This document shows, piece after piece, positions 1-10,339 of a DNA stretch of 64,000 nucleotides (positions are counted from its first letter, which is position 1; every line of letters starts with the position of its first letter). The notes beneath the pieces are model-generated. The model was not told where the DNA came from. It made no database searches and saw nothing but the letters and a program-made list of their open reading frames with translations. This DNA is from Yersinia alsatica (GTDB lineage Bacteria > Pseudomonadota > Gammaproteobacteria > Enterobacterales > Enterobacteriaceae), in assembly GCF_902170305.1 (NCBI RefSeq), contig NZ_CABHWW010000033.1, forward strand, positions 351,419 to 415,418, written 5' to 3'. The translations under genes were made by a program, and so were the position numbers.

Positions 1-2
1 TA

Positions 3-725
3 GCGACCAAGAAGTTTACTCAGCCTGAAATGTTGGATAAGTCACAACAACTTATCGAGATTTGCCGTGAGCTGACGCCGGCGCAAATCAGCAGTCTGAT
101 GGGGATTAGCGACAAACTGGCGGGGCTAAATGCCGCCCGCTTTAGCGAATGGCAGCCAGATTTCACGCCGGACAATGCTCGCCAAGCTATTCTGGCCTTT
201 AAAGGTGATGTCTACACCGGGATGCAGGCACAAGATTTCAGTGCGGCTGATTTTGATTTTGCCCAACAACACTTGCGCATGCTCTCTGGCCTATACGGTG
301 TGCTACGCCCACTCGATCTGATGCAGCCTTATCGGCTAGAAATGGGAATTAAACTGGCAAACCCGCGCGGCAAAGATCTCTATTCTTTCTGGGGTGATCA
401 GATAACCGAAAAACTGAATCAGGCGCTGGAGCAGCAAGGTGATAACGTGCTGATTAATCTGGCCTCTGATGAGTACTTTAAGGCAGTAAAACCAGCCAAA
501 TTAGCCGGTTCACTGATTAAGCCGGTGTTTTTGGATGAGAAAAACGGTAAATATAAAATCATCAGTTTCTACGCCAAAAAAGCCCGAGGTCTTATGAGCC
601 GCTTTATCATTCAGAACAAATTGACCAAACCAGAGCAACTGGTTGATTTTAATCTGGAAGGCTATGAGTTTGATGCCGGGTCATCGGCGAAAAATGAGTT
701 GGTATTTAAACGGAGTGAAAGCTAG
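3..725 (+). CDS. yaaA: YaaA (DUF328) peroxide-stress protein, 5' end cut by window edge
   Basis: Open from the first bases of the window; reading upstream of the first internal ATG continues in frame (ATKKFTQPE before MLDKSQQL), so the true start lies outside and roughly 20 N-terminal residues are missing. The visible 240 residues match the YaaA/UPF0246 family throughout, including [32 protein letters not shown] and the C-terminal ELVFKR. In E. coli YaaA lowers intracellular unincorporated iron during peroxide stress and is OxyR-induced; the family has DNA-binding or nuclease-like fold proposals. It is convergent with thrC, as expected for the thr-yaaA neighbourhood. Identification is firm; function is by homology only. 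Confidence 0.95.
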   Translation, partial: ATKKFTQPEMLDKSQQLIEICRELTPAQISSLMGISDKLAGLNAARFSEWQPDFTPDNARQAILAFKGDVYTGMQAQDFSAADFDFAQQHLRMLSGLYGVLRPLDLMQPYRLEMGIKLANPRGKDLYSFWGDQITEKLNQALEQQGDNVLINLASDEYFKAVKPAKLAGSLIKPVFLDEKNGKYKIISFYAKKARGLMSRFIIQNKLTKPEQLVDFNLEGYEFDAGSSAKNELVFKRSES

Positions 726-801
726 GTTTTGTCATTCAGTTGTTTGGGGGCTGGGTTTGTAGGGTGGAGTTAACAGGCAATATTTCTCGCAAACCGCAGG
801 C

Positions 802-827
802 GCAGGAGGGCTGGTTTACCCTCCTGC
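802..827. terminator. GC-rich hairpin between yaaA and thrC
   Basis: Perfect 9-bp arms GCAGGAGGG and CCCTCCTGC around an 8-nt loop, midway between the convergent stops of yaaA and thrC. There is no clear T-tract on either side, so it may be a processing or end-protecting hairpin, or a dispersed palindromic unit, rather than an intrinsic terminator. Confidence 0.5.
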
Positions 828-941
828 TCGGTTGAGTTCACAAAAGTAAGATGAACACTGAACGGTGAGCAACCGATAACAGTGACCCCATACTTAACAA
901 CCGAACCATAACCTACTATTTTAACAAAAAACGGATAGACG

Positions 942-2231
942 CTACTTCGGCAAAGCCATCAAGAAACCACGTAACTTTGCAAAATCTGCCGATAAATCAT
1001 GGGATAGCAAAGGTAACTGTGCCCGCACCGCCAATGGTTTTGGCAACGGCAACTCTTGCCCCAGGATCTCTTCTACACTCTCTTTGAATTTCGCCGGATG
1101 TGCCGTACCAATGAACAACCCGAATTCACCATCTTGCAATTGGTCACGCAGAACACGGTAAGCAATGGCAGCATGAGGTTCTGAGATATAACCCAAACCC
1201 GCCAGCTCGCGCATGGTGTCTTTGGTGATGTCATCACTGACCGCCCCGTGGCCCAAATCCTTCAACTGCCAGATTTTACGGCGATAGAGTTCTTCAACCC
1301 GTGGCCAGTTATTTGGCTGGCTGACATCCATGGCATTCGATAGCGTCGCCACAGTGGGTTTTGGCTGCCACTGGCCATTAACCAAGAAACGCGGCACGGT
1401 ATCATTGGCATTGGTGGCAGCGATAAAGCGCTTAACCGGCAACCCCAAGGATTTAGCCAGCAGGCCAGCCGTCAAATCACCAAAATTACCACTTGGTACA
1501 GAGATAACCAGTTGATTACGCGCTTCTTGTGGCAGTTGGGCTACCGCTTCAAAGTAATAGCAAATTTGCGCCAATAAACGGCTAATGTTGATTGAGTTAG
1601 CAGAATTAAGGCTCAATTCCTGCTTTAACTCTTCGTCATCAAAGGCTTGTTTCACCAGGGCCTGACAAGCATCAAAATCGCCATCAATGGCCACCGTGTG
1701 GATATTGCCCCCCAGCGTACAGAACAGTTTTTCTTGCAGTGGGCTGATTTTGCCACGTGGGTAGAGGATAACCACCCGCACGTTTTTCAGGCCATAAAAC
1801 GCATGGGCCACTGCGGCACCGGTGTCGCCAGAGGTCGCCGTTAAGATAGTTACTGGCTGATCGCCAGCCACTTCAGCTAGCATTTGCGCCATAAAACGTG
1901 CGCCAAAATCTTTGAATGCCAATGTCGGGCCGTGGAACAGCTCCAGAACCGCGATATCATTCTCAACCTGCGCGACCGGTGCCGGGAACTCAAAAGCCGC
2001 CTGCACACGTTTGGTTAAAACTTCGGGAGCAATTTCACTGCCAATAAATGCAGATAAAATGCGGCTGCTGCGTGTTACAAAATCCAGATCCAGCAATTTA
2101 TCAATTTCAGTCAGCTCAAACTCGGGGAGTTCCAGCGGGAAGAAAAGCCCCTGCTGCTTGCCCAAACCCTGCTTGATCGCTTGCGCGAAGCTGACCTGCT
2201 CGTTGTGATCTTTAAGGTTATACAGTTTCAT
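942..2231 (-). CDS. thrC: Threonine synthase
   Basis: 429 residues, the usual ThrC length. It catalyses the PLP-dependent conversion of O-phospho-L-homoserine to L-threonine, the last step of the pathway, in the cytoplasm. The PLP lysine is visible as K107 in GPTLAFKDFG, the N-terminus (MKLYNLKDHNEQVSFAQA) is canonical, and the phosphate-binding region SGDTGAAVAHAF follows. It is the last gene of thrLABC, starting 3 bp after the thrB stop, so translation is probably coupled. No terminator with a U-run was found after it; the hairpin near 815 is the only candidate. Confidence 0.98.
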   Translation of the reverse strand: MKLYNLKDHNEQVSFAQAIKQGLGKQQGLFFPLELPEFELTEIDKLLDLDFVTRSSRILSAFIGSEIAPEVLTKRVQAAFEFPAPVAQVENDIAVLELFHGPTLAFKDFGARFMAQMLAEVAGDQPVTILTATSGDTGAAVAHAFYGLKNVRVVILYPRGKISPLQEKLFCTLGGNIHTVAIDGDFDACQALVKQAFDDEELKQELSLNSANSINISRLLAQICYYFEAVAQLPQEARNQLVISVPSGNFGDLTAGLLAKSLGLPVKRFIAATNANDTVPRFLVNGQWQPKPTVATLSNAMDVSQPNNWPRVEELYRRKIWQLKDLGHGAVSDDITKDTMRELAGLGYISEPHAAIAYRVLRDQLQDGEFGLFIGTAHPAKFKESVEEILGQELPLPKPLAVRAQLPLLSHDLSADFAKLRGFLMALPK

Positions 2232-2234
2232 GCG

Positions 2235-3164
2235 TTATCCCAGTAGTCGTGCGCCTGCGGTATCCAGACGGCAAATATGAACAAAACCTTCGTCGTTTTG
2301 CAGGTAATGATTTTGTAGCCAGCCCGCCATACGCTGCGCGGTGTCTGCGTCGTCACAGACGGCAAACAGGGTCGGGCCGGAGCCGGAAATACCACAGGCC
2401 AATGCGCCAATATCATGCGCAGCTTGCCGCGCTGCCGCAAAGCCCGGCAGCAATTGGGTGCGATAAGGTTCGGCAATAACGTCTTTCATCATTTTAGCCG
2501 CCAAATCTGGCTGCTGAGTGTGGCAGGCGTGAATGAACCCGGCGACATTGCGCCCATGGGTGATGCAGTCCTGACGGCGATACTGCGCCGGTAAAATCGC
2601 CCGCGCTTCAGCGGTTGAGACTTTAATACCCGGATATGCCATCACCCACAGCCAGTCATCGAAGCCGGGCACGTCTTGGCTAATATAGCCATCTTGTTCA
2701 AGAATCAGCTGCATCCCGCCCAAATAGCACGGCGCAACATTATCAAAATGAACGCTGCCGGATACCCGCCCTTCCAGTTCACCCATCAGGCCAAGCAAGG
2801 TAACTTTGTCCAGCGGCTTGCCACAGAATTCGTTCATAGCCATCAAACCAGCGACGACTGAACAGGCGCTAGATCCCAGCCCTGAGCCAATCGGCATGTT
2901 CTTTTCCAGTACCATCGCCACCGGGATCTCTTGGCCAATTTCCTGACAAAAACGCTCCCAGCATTGATAAACAATATTCTGTTTTGGGTCGTCAGGCAGT
3001 TTACTGACAAAGCGGCCTTCATTGCGCAGGCTGAAACGCTCTGCCGCAACCACACTGACACAGTCACCCAGCAAGCTGCCGTCAATCGGTGAGACCGCCG
3101 CACCTAGTACATCAAACCCGACGCTGACATTGCCAATCGATGCCGGAGCATAGATTTTAACCAT
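2235..3164 (-). CDS. thrB: Homoserine kinase
   Basis: 309 residues. A GHMP-family kinase that phosphorylates L-homoserine with ATP. The GHMP phosphate-binding loop [12 protein letters not shown] is present near residue 90, and the C-terminal [10 protein letters not shown] motif is intact. The start was set at MVKIYAPAS rather than an in-frame ATG seven codons upstream, because the shorter form matches E. coli ThrB and lies 2 bp after the thrA stop. Middle gene of the thr operon, so controlled by the thr promoter and attenuator. Confidence 0.97.
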   Translation of the reverse strand: MVKIYAPASIGNVSVGFDVLGAAVSPIDGSLLGDCVSVVAAERFSLRNEGRFVSKLPDDPKQNIVYQCWERFCQEIGQEIPVAMVLEKNMPIGSGLGSSACSVVAGLMAMNEFCGKPLDKVTLLGLMGELEGRVSGSVHFDNVAPCYLGGMQLILEQDGYISQDVPGFDDWLWVMAYPGIKVSTAEARAILPAQYRRQDCITHGRNVAGFIHACHTQQPDLAAKMMKDVIAEPYRTQLLPGFAAARQAAHDIGALACGISGSGPTLFAVCDDADTAQRMAGWLQNHYLQNDEGFVHICRLDTAGARLLG

Positions 3165-3166
3165 AT

Positions 3167-5626
3167 TTAAACTCCCAACTTCCATGATAATGTGCGTAAA
3201 AGATCGGCGAACACCCCAGCAGCAGTCACGTCATTACCCGCGCCATATCCGCGAAGTACCAACGGAATTGGCTGATAATAGTGGGTATAGAAGGCCAACG
3301 CATTCTCACCATTTTTAACTTTATACAGCGGATCGTTACCGTCAACAGCATCCATCCGGACAATACAACGCCCTTCTTCGATAACCCCAACATAACGCAA
3401 CACTTTGCCCTGCTCGCTGGCATCCGCCACCAGACGAGTAAACTCGGCATCCAATGATGGCAAGCGCGCGAGGAAGCTGTCGACATCACCTGAAGCATCA
3501 AAACTTGCTGGCAGAACTGACTCAACCTCGATATCCGTCAGTTCAAGTTTGTAACCTGCTTCACGGGCCAAAATCAACAATTTACGCGCAACGTCCATCC
3601 CGGAAAGGTCGTCACGTGGGTCCGGCTCGGTATACCCCATTGCCTTGGCCTGCAACGTCGCCTCCGACAATGTCATCCCTTCGTCGAGCTTACCGAAGAT
3701 AAAGGAGAGTGAGCCAGACAGAATGCCAGAGAAACGCATCAGCTCGTCACCAGCATTCAGCAAATTCTGTAAGTTTTCGATTACTGGTAAGCCAGCACCT
3801 ACGTTAGTGTCATACAAGAATTTACGGCAGGATTTCGCCGCCGCCGCACGCATCTGACGGTAATAATTCATTGATGATGTATTGGCTTTCTTATTCGGCG
3901 TCACAACATGGAAACCATCCGCCAGGAAATCAGCATATTGGTCAGCCACAGCCTGACTGGAGGTACAATCAACAATCACCGGATTGAGCAAATGGTACTC
4001 TTTCACCAGACGAATCAGGCGGCTCAAGTTAAACGGCTCTTTCACTTCAGCCAGCTCATGACGCCAGTTATCCAGCTCGATACCGTGCACATTGGTCAGC
4101 ATAGCTTTGGAGTTGGCAATACCGCATACGCGCAAATCGATATGGCGCTGTTTCAGCCAAGGTTGTTGACGATAGATTTGCTCGATCAATGCTCCACCGA
4201 CGCCACCAACACCAATGACAAACACTTCAATGACTTGGTCAGTATTGAACAGCATCTGGTGGCAAACACGCACCCCGGTAGTGGCTGCATCATTGCTGAC
4301 CACCACCGAAATAGAGCGCTCAGATGAGCCTTGAGCAATCGCGATGATATTGATATTGGCACGGGCCAGCGCCGAGAAGAAACGGGCCGAAATCCCGCGC
4401 AGCGTGCGCATGCCATCGCCAACCACTGAGATAATCGCCAAATGCTCCATGACATCCAGAGGCTCCAGCAGGCCGTCTTTCAGTTCCAGATAGAACTCTT
4501 CTTCCAATGCTCTGCGGGCGCGAGCTAGCTCTGACTGCGGGACACAGAAACTGATGCTGTATTCCGAAGATGACTGAGTAATCAGCACCACTGAAATGCC
4601 GCTGCGGGACATAACCGCAAAGACACGGGCGGCCATGCCGATCATCCCTTTCATACCTGGGCCTGAAACGTTAATCATCGCCATATTATTCAGGTTGGTG
4701 ATGCCTTTAACCGGGAAGCCATCATCGCTGCTCTCACCACCAATCAGAGTGCCGGGAGCTTGTGGATTCGAGGTGTTTTTAATCAGGCAAGGAATTTGGA
4801 ACTGGGCGATAGGAGCAATAGTGCGAGGATGGAGAACTGAGGCACCAAAATAGGAAAGTTCCATAGCCTCTTGATATGACATCGATTTCAACAATCGCGC
4901 ATCAGGAACAACACGCGGGTCACAAGTATACACCCCGTCGACGTCAGTCCAGATTTCGCAACAGTCAGCACGTAAACACGCCGCCAGCGCCGCAGCAGAA
5001 TAGTCGGAGCCATTACGGCCCAACACTACCAGTTCGCCTTTGTCATTACCGGCGGTGAAACCTGCCATCAGGATGATGTGATCAGCAGGAATAGCACTGG
5101 AACCAATACGGCGAGTAGATTCAGTGATATCAACTGTGGATTCAAGATAGTGGCCATGAGCCAGCAATTTCTCCACCGGATCAATCACGCTAACTTGATA
5201 ACCTTTGGCTTGGAATACCGCTTCCATGATAGCAATGGAGAGTTTTTCGCCACGGCAGATGATGGAGGCATTGATACTATCCGGGCATTGCCCTAGCAAA
5301 GAGATACCGTGCAGAACATGTTTGAGTTGCGCAAACTCATGGGCCACCAGTGCTTTCAGGCGCTCGTAGTCAAAACCGGGTTGCGCATCAGCCAATCCAC
5401 GCAATAGCTCGGAGAAAATTCGCTCTGCATCACTGATATTCGGCGAGATATCTTGCCCGGCGACCATTTTGTCGATCATCGCCACCAGATGATTGGTAAT
5501 TTTAGCGGGAGCGGATAACACCGTAGCCACTTGCCCCTGACGCGCATTATTTTCAATGATATCGGCAACACGCATAAAGCGTTCTGCATTTGCTACTGAT
5601 GTCCCGCCAAATTTCAGCACTCGCAT
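3167..5626 (-). CDS. thrA: Bifunctional aspartokinase I / homoserine dehydrogenase I
   Basis: 819 residues, the size of E. coli ThrA (820). The N-terminal aspartate kinase begins [17 protein letters not shown]; two ACT-type regulatory stretches follow (around residues 315-460); the C-terminal homoserine dehydrogenase has the NAD(P)-binding GVGGVGGAL near residue 470. It performs the first and third steps of threonine synthesis and in relatives is feedback inhibited by threonine. First structural gene of the operon, preceded by the attenuator and thrL. All domains are uninterrupted. Confidence 0.98.
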   Translation of the reverse strand: MRVLKFGGTSVANAERFMRVADIIENNARQGQVATVLSAPAKITNHLVAMIDKMVAGQDISPNISDAERIFSELLRGLADAQPGFDYERLKALVAHEFAQLKHVLHGISLLGQCPDSINASIICRGEKLSIAIMEAVFQAKGYQVSVIDPVEKLLAHGHYLESTVDITESTRRIGSSAIPADHIILMAGFTAGNDKGELVVLGRNGSDYSAAALAACLRADCCEIWTDVDGVYTCDPRVVPDARLLKSMSYQEAMELSYFGASVLHPRTIAPIAQFQIPCLIKNTSNPQAPGTLIGGESSDDGFPVKGITNLNNMAMINVSGPGMKGMIGMAARVFAVMSRSGISVVLITQSSSEYSISFCVPQSELARARRALEEEFYLELKDGLLEPLDVMEHLAIISVVGDGMRTLRGISARFFSALARANINIIAIAQGSSERSISVVVSNDAATTGVRVCHQMLFNTDQVIEVFVIGVGGVGGALIEQIYRQQPWLKQRHIDLRVCGIANSKAMLTNVHGIELDNWRHELAEVKEPFNLSRLIRLVKEYHLLNPVIVDCTSSQAVADQYADFLADGFHVVTPNKKANTSSMNYYRQMRAAAAKSCRKFLYDTNVGAGLPVIENLQNLLNAGDELMRFSGILSGSLSFIFGKLDEGMTLSEATLQAKAMGYTEPDPRDDLSGMDVARKLLILAREAGYKLELTDIEVESVLPASFDASGDVDSFLARLPSLDAEFTRLVADASEQGKVLRYVGVIEEGRCIVRMDAVDGNDPLYKVKNGENALAFYTHYYQPIPLVLRGYGAGNDVTAAGVFADLLRTLSWKLGV

Positions 5627-5689
5627 TTCTGGTTCTCTCCCGCTTTCGCGCTATTTTTATCGCAAACTTTTTTGCAAAGATTTGATTGA

Positions 5690-5721
5690 AAAAAAAAGCC
5701 CGCACTGTCTAGGTGCGGGCT
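5690..5721 (-). terminator. thr operon attenuator
   Basis: Read on the minus strand, arms AGCCCGCAC and GTGCGGGCT around a 7-nt loop are followed by a run of at least seven T. It lies between thrL and thrA, so it is the rho-independent attenuator. By analogy with E. coli, translation of the Thr/Ile-rich leader decides whether this hairpin forms. Confidence 0.93.
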
Positions 5722-5745
5722 TTTTTTTGTTGTTTCCTTTACGCG

Positions 5746-5814
5746 TCAGCCCGCCCCGTAACCTGTGGTTTCGGTGGTGGTAATAATTGTTGTGTTCAGG
5801 CTGATGTATCGCAT
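5746..5814 (-). CDS. thrL: thr operon leader peptide
   Basis: A 22-codon ORF starting MRYISLNTTI and ending GYGAG. It contains seven threonine and three isoleucine codons in a short stretch (TTIITTTETT), the regulatory hallmark of ThrL: ribosome stalling at low charged tRNA-Thr or tRNA-Ile favours the antiterminator. E. coli ThrL is 21 residues with the same GAG end. The stop is about 25 bp before the attenuator stem. Confidence 0.93.
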   Translation of the reverse strand: MRYISLNTTIITTTETTGYGAG

Positions 5815-5852
5815 GTCGTCTGTCTGTCTCATAAAATAAGTTCTCCCTCTAT

Positions 5853-5881
5853 TGGTTAAAGCAATCGTCCCCTCAAGTCAA
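5853..5881 (-). promoter_or_regulatory. thr operon promoter
   Basis: On the minus strand, -35 TTGACT, a 17-bp spacer and -10 TAACCA, followed by AATAGAGG. The stretch TTTAACCAATA is shared, as I recall it, with the E. coli thr promoter. The distance to thrL is about 40 bp, consistent with a short leader. Confidence 0.75.
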
Positions 5882-6512
5882 ATTTTTTCATCCGCCGCCA
5901 GTAAGAAATTAACTGCCGCATAATGGTTAATCGTCTAACTCTGGAAACATTATCAGCGGATACAAATAAAATACCCCGGCAAACACCAGACAATAAAACC
6001 GTTGAATTAGCTTTGGTCGCTATAATGAACTTTGCGATTTTTTTTCACCTTAATGATATGAAATACCCTGACAGGCAATTGAGGCGTTCTACAGCATAAA
6101 ATCTAATTGAAGGGGCAAAATAGGCTGGTTATCGGTTCAAATGGTTTTAAATGCAACAAAAATGAAAACTTTGTCACTTCGCTTTACATTTGACTAACAT
6201 TGGTGATAATTCTTCTTATGCTTCTGGATGAAATAGACCGCTGACAAGGAAAAAGGCTTAATTGGCTTTATGTCGAAAGAATATTGATTTTAAACAATAA
6301 AAATCAACAGATTAGAAATTTCATTTTTTTGTTACGTCTGTCTTCCAATTTTTAATATTAATAACACTGAATCGATCACATAATTTAACCAACTATCGCT
6401 TAAGCTGGTATTCTTGTAAGTCTTTTTCACAAAAGTGTTAACGTGCTACAATTGAATTTGATATATGTCAACAAAGCGTAGTTTTGTTGGGTGGTACATT
6501 CGGCTCACACTG
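5882..6512. other. Long AT-rich intergenic region upstream of arcA
   Basis: About 630 bp between the thr promoter and yjjY. No ORF with coding character is apparent; E. coli yjtD, which sits near here, is absent. The stretch is AT-rich with many T/A runs, and the arcA-proximal side holds an FNR-like box. It probably carries several arcA promoters, as in E. coli, where arcA transcription starts from multiple upstream sites. Confidence 0.6.
6458..6471. promoter_or_regulatory. FNR-type box upstream of arcA
   Basis: TTGATATATGTCAA matches the FNR consensus TTGAT-N4-ATCAA at all but one of the ten defined positions. It is about 285 bp before the arcA start. In E. coli, FNR activates arcA transcription anaerobically from a far-upstream promoter, so position and sequence agree. 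The box is also close to the 3' end of the opposing yjjY ORF. Confidence 0.65.
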
Positions 6513-6653
6513 TTATATTGCTGTTAATAGGGTTAGGATATGCGCCGCTTTTGTCACCTTTGGGGCTGTAGGGAGTAACACCCCGACCAAGCTAGTGATG
6601 TTGTTGACGTTGATGGAAAGTGCATCAAGAACGCGTTTACGTACTTTAGTCAT
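6513..6653 (-). CDS. yjjY: YjjY small conserved protein (46 aa)
   Basis: Translates to a 46-residue protein starting MTKVRKRVLDALSINVNN and ending ILTLLTAI, the same length as E. coli YjjY and sharing (from memory) the VLDALSINVNN core and the LTILTA-like end. No known domain; function unknown. It is antisense to the arcA leader, between arcA and the thr operon, as in E. coli. No clear Shine-Dalgarno precedes the ATG, so conservation could instead reflect the overlapping arcA regulatory DNA. Identification of the ORF is good; evidence that it is translated is only conservation. Confidence 0.7.
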   Translation of the reverse strand: MTKVRKRVLDALSINVNNITSLVGVLLPTAPKVTKAAHILTLLTAI

Positions 6654-6755
6654 GTGATGAACGGGATGACGAGTAACCAGTCAATAAAAATCCTAATATA
6701 ACAAAGACTTCTGTACTTCCTATTTCTATTTTGTTGGCAATTTTAGGTAGCAAAC

Positions 6756-7472
6756 ATGCAGACCCCGCACATTCTGATCGTAGAAGACGAGATCGTTACT
6801 CGTAACACCCTGAAGAGCATTTTCGAGGCGGAAGGCTATGTTGTTCATGAGGCTAATGATGGCGCAGAAATGCACCACATTCTGTCTGAGAATGATATCA
6901 ACTTAGTTATCATGGACATCAATCTGCCGGGCAAAAATGGCCTGTTGCTAGCACGAGAACTTCGTGAACAAGCAAGTGTTGCCCTAATGTTCCTGACAGG
7001 CCGTGATAACGAAGTTGACAAGATCCTTGGCTTGGAAATTGGTGCTGATGATTACATCACCAAACCTTTCAATCCGCGCGAATTAACCATTCGGGCACGT
7101 AACTTGCTGTCACGCACCATGAATTTGGGTAGCGTAGGCGAAGAGCGCCGCTTGGTTGAGAGCTATAAATTCAATGGCTGGGAGCTGGATATCAATAGCC
7201 GCTCACTGATAAGCCCTGCTGGCGAGCACTATAAGCTGCCACGCAGTGAGTTCCGCGCCATGCTGCACTTCTGTGAAAACCCGGGCAAGATTCAATCCCG
7301 TGGTGAATTGCTGAAGAAAATGACCGGTCGCGAGCTGAAGCCGCACGACCGTACGGTTGACGTCACTATCCGTCGTATTCGTAAGCATTTCGAATCTACG
7401 CCGGACACCCCAGAAATCATCGCTACTATTCACGGCGAAGGCTATCGTTTCTGTGGTGACCTGGAAGAGTAA
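6756..7472 (+). CDS. arcA: ArcA response regulator (aerobic respiration control)
   Basis: 238 residues, OmpR/PhoB family. The receiver domain has acidic pocket D11-E12, phosphoacceptor D54 in [10 protein letters not shown], and the conserved lysine in [11 protein letters not shown]; the winged-helix DNA-binding domain ends in [11 protein letters not shown] and [10 protein letters not shown]. Partner of the ArcB sensor kinase (not in the window), controlling respiratory and fermentative genes by redox state of the quinone pool. The start follows a GGTAG-like ribosome site. A strong bidirectional terminator separates it from convergent creA. Confidence 0.99.
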   Translation: MQTPHILIVEDEIVTRNTLKSIFEAEGYVVHEANDGAEMHHILSENDINLVIMDINLPGKNGLLLARELREQASVALMFLTGRDNEVDKILGLEIGADDYITKPFNPRELTIRARNLLSRTMNLGSVGEERRLVESYKFNGWELDINSRSLISPAGEHYKLPRSEFRAMLHFCENPGKIQSRGELLKKMTGRELKPHDRTVDVTIRRIRKHFESTPDTPEIIATIHGEGYRFCGDLEE

Positions 7473-7493
7473 ACCTCTGCCTGCCGTCTACAA

Positions 7494-7526
7494 TAAAAAA
7501 GCCAGCTGCAAATGCTGGCTTTTTGC
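7494..7526. terminator. Bidirectional terminator between arcA and creA
   Basis: Stem GCCAGC/GCTGGC with A-run upstream and T-run downstream, so it has a U-tail in both directions. It lies about 20 bp after the arcA stop and just after the creA stop on the other strand. Confidence 0.88.
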
Positions 7527-7536
7527 TTTTCTAGCA

Positions 7537-8007
7537 TTAACGCCAAGGTATGATTGGCACCGCACTTATCGCGTTTTTCGGTGAGCCATCGACAATTCTG
7601 TCTGAGTAAGTGAGATAAACTAAAGCATTACGTTTCGGGTCATAGAAACGAACCACCTGTAGCTTTTTAAAGACCAATGATGTCCGCTTCTGGAAAACCA
7701 CCGAACCTTCAGATTTCCTATTCTTAATTTTGTCACTTAACTCGATTGGCCCGACTTGCTGGCAAGAAATGGCAGCATCAGAAGTGTCTTCCGCTAATCC
7801 TAATCCCCCCTTGATACCACCGGTTTTTGCCCGGCTGATATAACAAGTTACATTTTTAACATCAGGATCATCGAAGGCTTCAACCACAATTTTATGGTCA
7901 GGTCCCAGCAATTTAAATACCGTATCGACGGAGCCAATCTCCTCCGCATGGGCGGTTATTACCCCCAAAGAAAGTACGCAACCAAGGAATATCCAATTTT
8001 TTTTCAT
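7537..8007 (-). CDS. creA: CreA family periplasmic protein
   Basis: 156 residues with an N-terminal signal peptide ([21 protein letters not shown], predicted cut before EEIGS). The mature part is the highly conserved DUF1131/CreA sequence ([24 protein letters not shown]). Function is unknown. In E. coli it heads creABCD; here the two-component genes creB and creC and creD are missing and rob follows, so creA is on its own. Start chosen at MKKNW, with GGAG seven bases upstream, rather than the ATG six codons earlier. A perfect 18-bp palindrome lies just upstream. Confidence 0.93.
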   Translation of the reverse strand: MKKNWIFLGCVLSLGVITAHAEEIGSVDTVFKLLGPDHKIVVEAFDDPDVKNVTCYISRAKTGGIKGGLGLAEDTSDAAISCQQVGPIELSDKIKNRKSEGSVVFQKRTSLVFKKLQVVRFYDPKRNALVYLTYSDRIVDGSPKNAISAVPIIPWR

Positions 8008-8024
8008 ACACTTACTCCATGTCA

Positions 8025-8042
8025 TTGAATAACGTTATTCAA
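8025..8042. promoter_or_regulatory. Perfect 18-bp palindrome upstream of creA
   Basis: TTGAATAACGTTATTCAA is a perfect inverted repeat with no spacer, 18 bp upstream of the creA start codon. Position and symmetry suggest an operator for a dimeric regulator or a 5' mRNA hairpin. The binding protein is not identifiable from the sequence. Confidence 0.5.
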
Positions 8043-8234
8043 CGTTAAATATTTATTGCTGATAATAAAACAATTGGTTAAAAAGTCATTTTATAAATCT
8101 TAGGTACTTTTTTAACACACAAGGCCAGTAAATTCTTAAGCAGTCGAGAACATAAAAAGTTGCTACTATGCGCCAGAGCTATTCTTTTGATATTACTAAT
8201 ACCCTAAATTTAGGCCGCTTTACGAGGAAGATCT

Positions 8235-9101
8235 ATGGATCAAGCCAGTATCATTCGTGATTTGCTTAGCTGGCTAGAAAGTCATTTAGACCAGCCTTTA
8301 GCATTGGACAATGTCGCTGCCAAAGCAGGCTATTCAAAATGGCATTTACAGCGAATGTTCAAGGATGTCACCGGGAATGCTATCGGTGCTTATATCCGTG
8401 CCAGAAGGCTTTCTAAAGCCGCTGTCGCATTACGATTAACCAGCCGTCCTATTCTGGATATTGCCCTGCAATATCGTTTTGATTCGCAGCAAACTTTCAC
8501 CCGTGCCTTTAAGAAACAGTTTGCGCAAACGCCTGCGTTATACCGCCGGGCGGAAGATTGGAATTCAGCGGGAATATGTCCGCCTATCCGACTAGGGTCA
8601 TATACTCTACCTCAGCCTGAATTCATTACCTTACCTGAGCAGCACTTGGTGGGGCTGACGCAAAGCTATTCTTGCACACTTGAGCAGATATCGACGCACC
8701 GCACTGAATTACGGACTCATTTCTGGCAACAGTATCTTGGTGGTGCCGATCAAGTGCCGCCGGTGCTGTATGGCTTACATCACTCCCGACCTAATCAGGA
8801 GAAAGATGACGAGCAAGAGGTTTTCTACACGACGGCCATCGAACCACAGCATGTGCCGGGTAATGTGCAGGAGGGGCAACCGATTATCTTGCAAGGTGGC
8901 GAGTATGTGCAGTTTAGCTATGACGGGCCACTGGAAGGGTTACAGAATTTCATTCTGACACTCTATGGCACCTGCGTGCCACAGTTAGAATTAACGCGTA
9001 GGAGTGGCTACGATATCGAGCGATTCTTCCCGCAGGGGAGGCCAAAAGATGGGCCTCCGTCCACGTTGAAGTGCGAATATCTCATTCCAATCAGGCGTTA
9101 A
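8235..9101 (+). CDS. rob: Rob, AraC/XylS-family transcription activator
   Basis: 288 residues, one fewer than E. coli Rob. The N-terminal double helix-turn-helix (residues about 8-105: IIRDLLSWLESHLDQPLALD, then HLQRMFKDVTG) and the C-terminal GyrI-like ligand-binding domain are both present. In relatives it is an abundant regulator of the mar/sox/rob stress and efflux regulon, activated by bile salts and dipyridyl. The 3' end overlaps the 3' end of convergent gpmB by 4 bp, with no room for a dedicated terminator. Confidence 0.95.
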   Translation: MDQASIIRDLLSWLESHLDQPLALDNVAAKAGYSKWHLQRMFKDVTGNAIGAYIRARRLSKAAVALRLTSRPILDIALQYRFDSQQTFTRAFKKQFAQTPALYRRAEDWNSAGICPPIRLGSYTLPQPEFITLPEQHLVGLTQSYSCTLEQISTHRTELRTHFWQQYLGGADQVPPVLYGLHHSRPNQEKDDEQEVFYTTAIEPQHVPGNVQEGQPIILQGGEYVQFSYDGPLEGLQNFILTLYGTCVPQLELTRRSGYDIERFFPQGRPKDGPPSTLKCEYLIPIRR

Positions 9102-9745
9102 CGCTGTAGTTCGTCAAGTGCTGGCATATCCAAGTGAGCGGTATCGCCAGCACTTTCAATGACCCATCCAGAAGCCAGCCAAGGGCTTTCCTGATAATCA
9201 ACACGCGATAGCGAACAGTTACGCAAACGTAACCGCCGTTCAGCATAAGCGGGTAAACCAAGCAAGGTACTCAATAAGCACCCTAGCGCCATACCGTGGC
9301 TAACTAATAGCGGCTTACTGCCAGCAGGAAGCTCCAGGCAGCTATCCAGCGCCGCACGCATCCGATGCGCTAACTCCGTCATCGACTCCCCTTGAGGAAT
9401 CCGACCACCTTCAGTTCCGTTGACCATCTGCTTGCGCCATTGCTCTTCTTCGGGGGTTAAGCTTTCAATCGGACGTGTTTCCAACACCCCCATATTCAGC
9501 TCGCGTAGACGCGGGTCTGTCACCATTTTTAGCCCACAAGCATCAGCGATGATTTTTGCCGTTTGCTGCGTGCGCCCAAGGTCGCTGGTGATAATATGGG
9601 TGATGCCCTGGCTGCGAACTCGTTGCGCAACCAAGTGTGCCTGACGCAGACCAACATCAGTCAGAGGGCTGTCTGATTGGCCCTGAATCTGGCGCGATGC
9701 GTTCCACACGGTTTCGCCGTGGCGCACGAGATATACCTGTAACAT
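9098..9745 (-). CDS. gpmB: Histidine phosphatase family protein GpmB (YtjC)
   Basis: 215 residues. The signature [10 protein letters not shown] at residues 6-15 gives catalytic H9 with R8; a second conserved histidine sits in [10 protein letters not shown]. Annotated in relatives as a phosphoglycerate mutase 2 homologue, though experimental data suggest a phosphatase rather than a glycolytic mutase, so the historical name should not be over-read. Same order (rob, gpmB, yjjX, trpR) as in E. coli. Convergent overlap with rob. Confidence 0.94.
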   Translation of the reverse strand: MLQVYLVRHGETVWNASRQIQGQSDSPLTDVGLRQAHLVAQRVRSQGITHIITSDLGRTQQTAKIIADACGLKMVTDPRLRELNMGVLETRPIESLTPEEEQWRKQMVNGTEGGRIPQGESMTELAHRMRAALDSCLELPAGSKPLLVSHGMALGCLLSTLLGLPAYAERRLRLRNCSLSRVDYQESPWLASGWVIESAGDTAHLDMPALDELQR

Positions 9746-9811
9746 GTCATTTTTCCGTTATACTGCGTGAAATATACACCAAATCTATTTAAATCTATTC
9801 TGAGACTTATT

Positions 9812-10339
9812 ATGTACCATGTTGTTGCCGCAACTACCAACCCTGCAAAGATTAAGGCTATTAGCCTCGCGTTTGATGATGTCTATGGCTCCGGCGAGTA
9901 TCACATTGAAGGGGTTAATGTTGATAGCGGTGTTCCCCTGCAACCCATAGGCAACACTGAGACACGCTCCGGTGCCAGACAGCGAGTGAGTAATGCACGT
10001 CAGATGCGCCCTGATGCTGATTTTTGGGTCGGGGTTGAAGCCGGTATTGAAGATAATATGACCTTTGCATGGATGGTAATTGAACGCTCGCAGCTCAGGG
10101 GGGAGTCCCGCTCTGCCAGCTTGATGCTGCCCGAGATTATATTACAGGGGATTCGCCAAGGCCGTGAGCTGGGCGACGAAATGGCAGATTTAACCGGGAT
10201 ATCGAATGTTAAACAACAGGGTGGCGCGATTGGTATTTTTACCGACGGTAAATTGACTCGTACCAGTGTTTATCATCAAGCTCTGCTGCTGGCACTGGTG
10301 CCGTTTCACAATGAAATTTACCAGCGCCCTGCATCGTAA
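9812..10339 (+). CDS. yjjX: Non-canonical purine NTP phosphatase YjjX (ITPase/XTPase)
   Basis: 175 residues. It hydrolyses ITP and XTP, protecting nucleic acids from deaminated purines. The start [16 protein letters not shown] aligns with the family N-terminus, so the upstream in-frame ATG at 9767 is not used here. The conserved [12 protein letters not shown] and [13 protein letters not shown] segments are present. Divergent from gpmB. The stop abuts the trpR stop on the other strand with no intergenic base. Confidence 0.94.
   Translation: MYHVVAATTNPAKIKAISLAFDDVYGSGEYHIEGVNVDSGVPLQPIGNTETRSGARQRVSNARQMRPDADFWVGVEAGIEDNMTFAWMVIERSQLRGESRSASLMLPEIILQGIRQGRELGDEMADLTGISNVKQQGGAIGIFTDGKLTRTSVYHQALLLALVPFHNEIYQRPAS

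Noticed and set aside
3908..4327. 139-codon plus-strand ORF inside thrA
   Set aside because: Antisense shadow of the conserved homoserine dehydrogenase and ACT coding region, with no ribosome site or family match.
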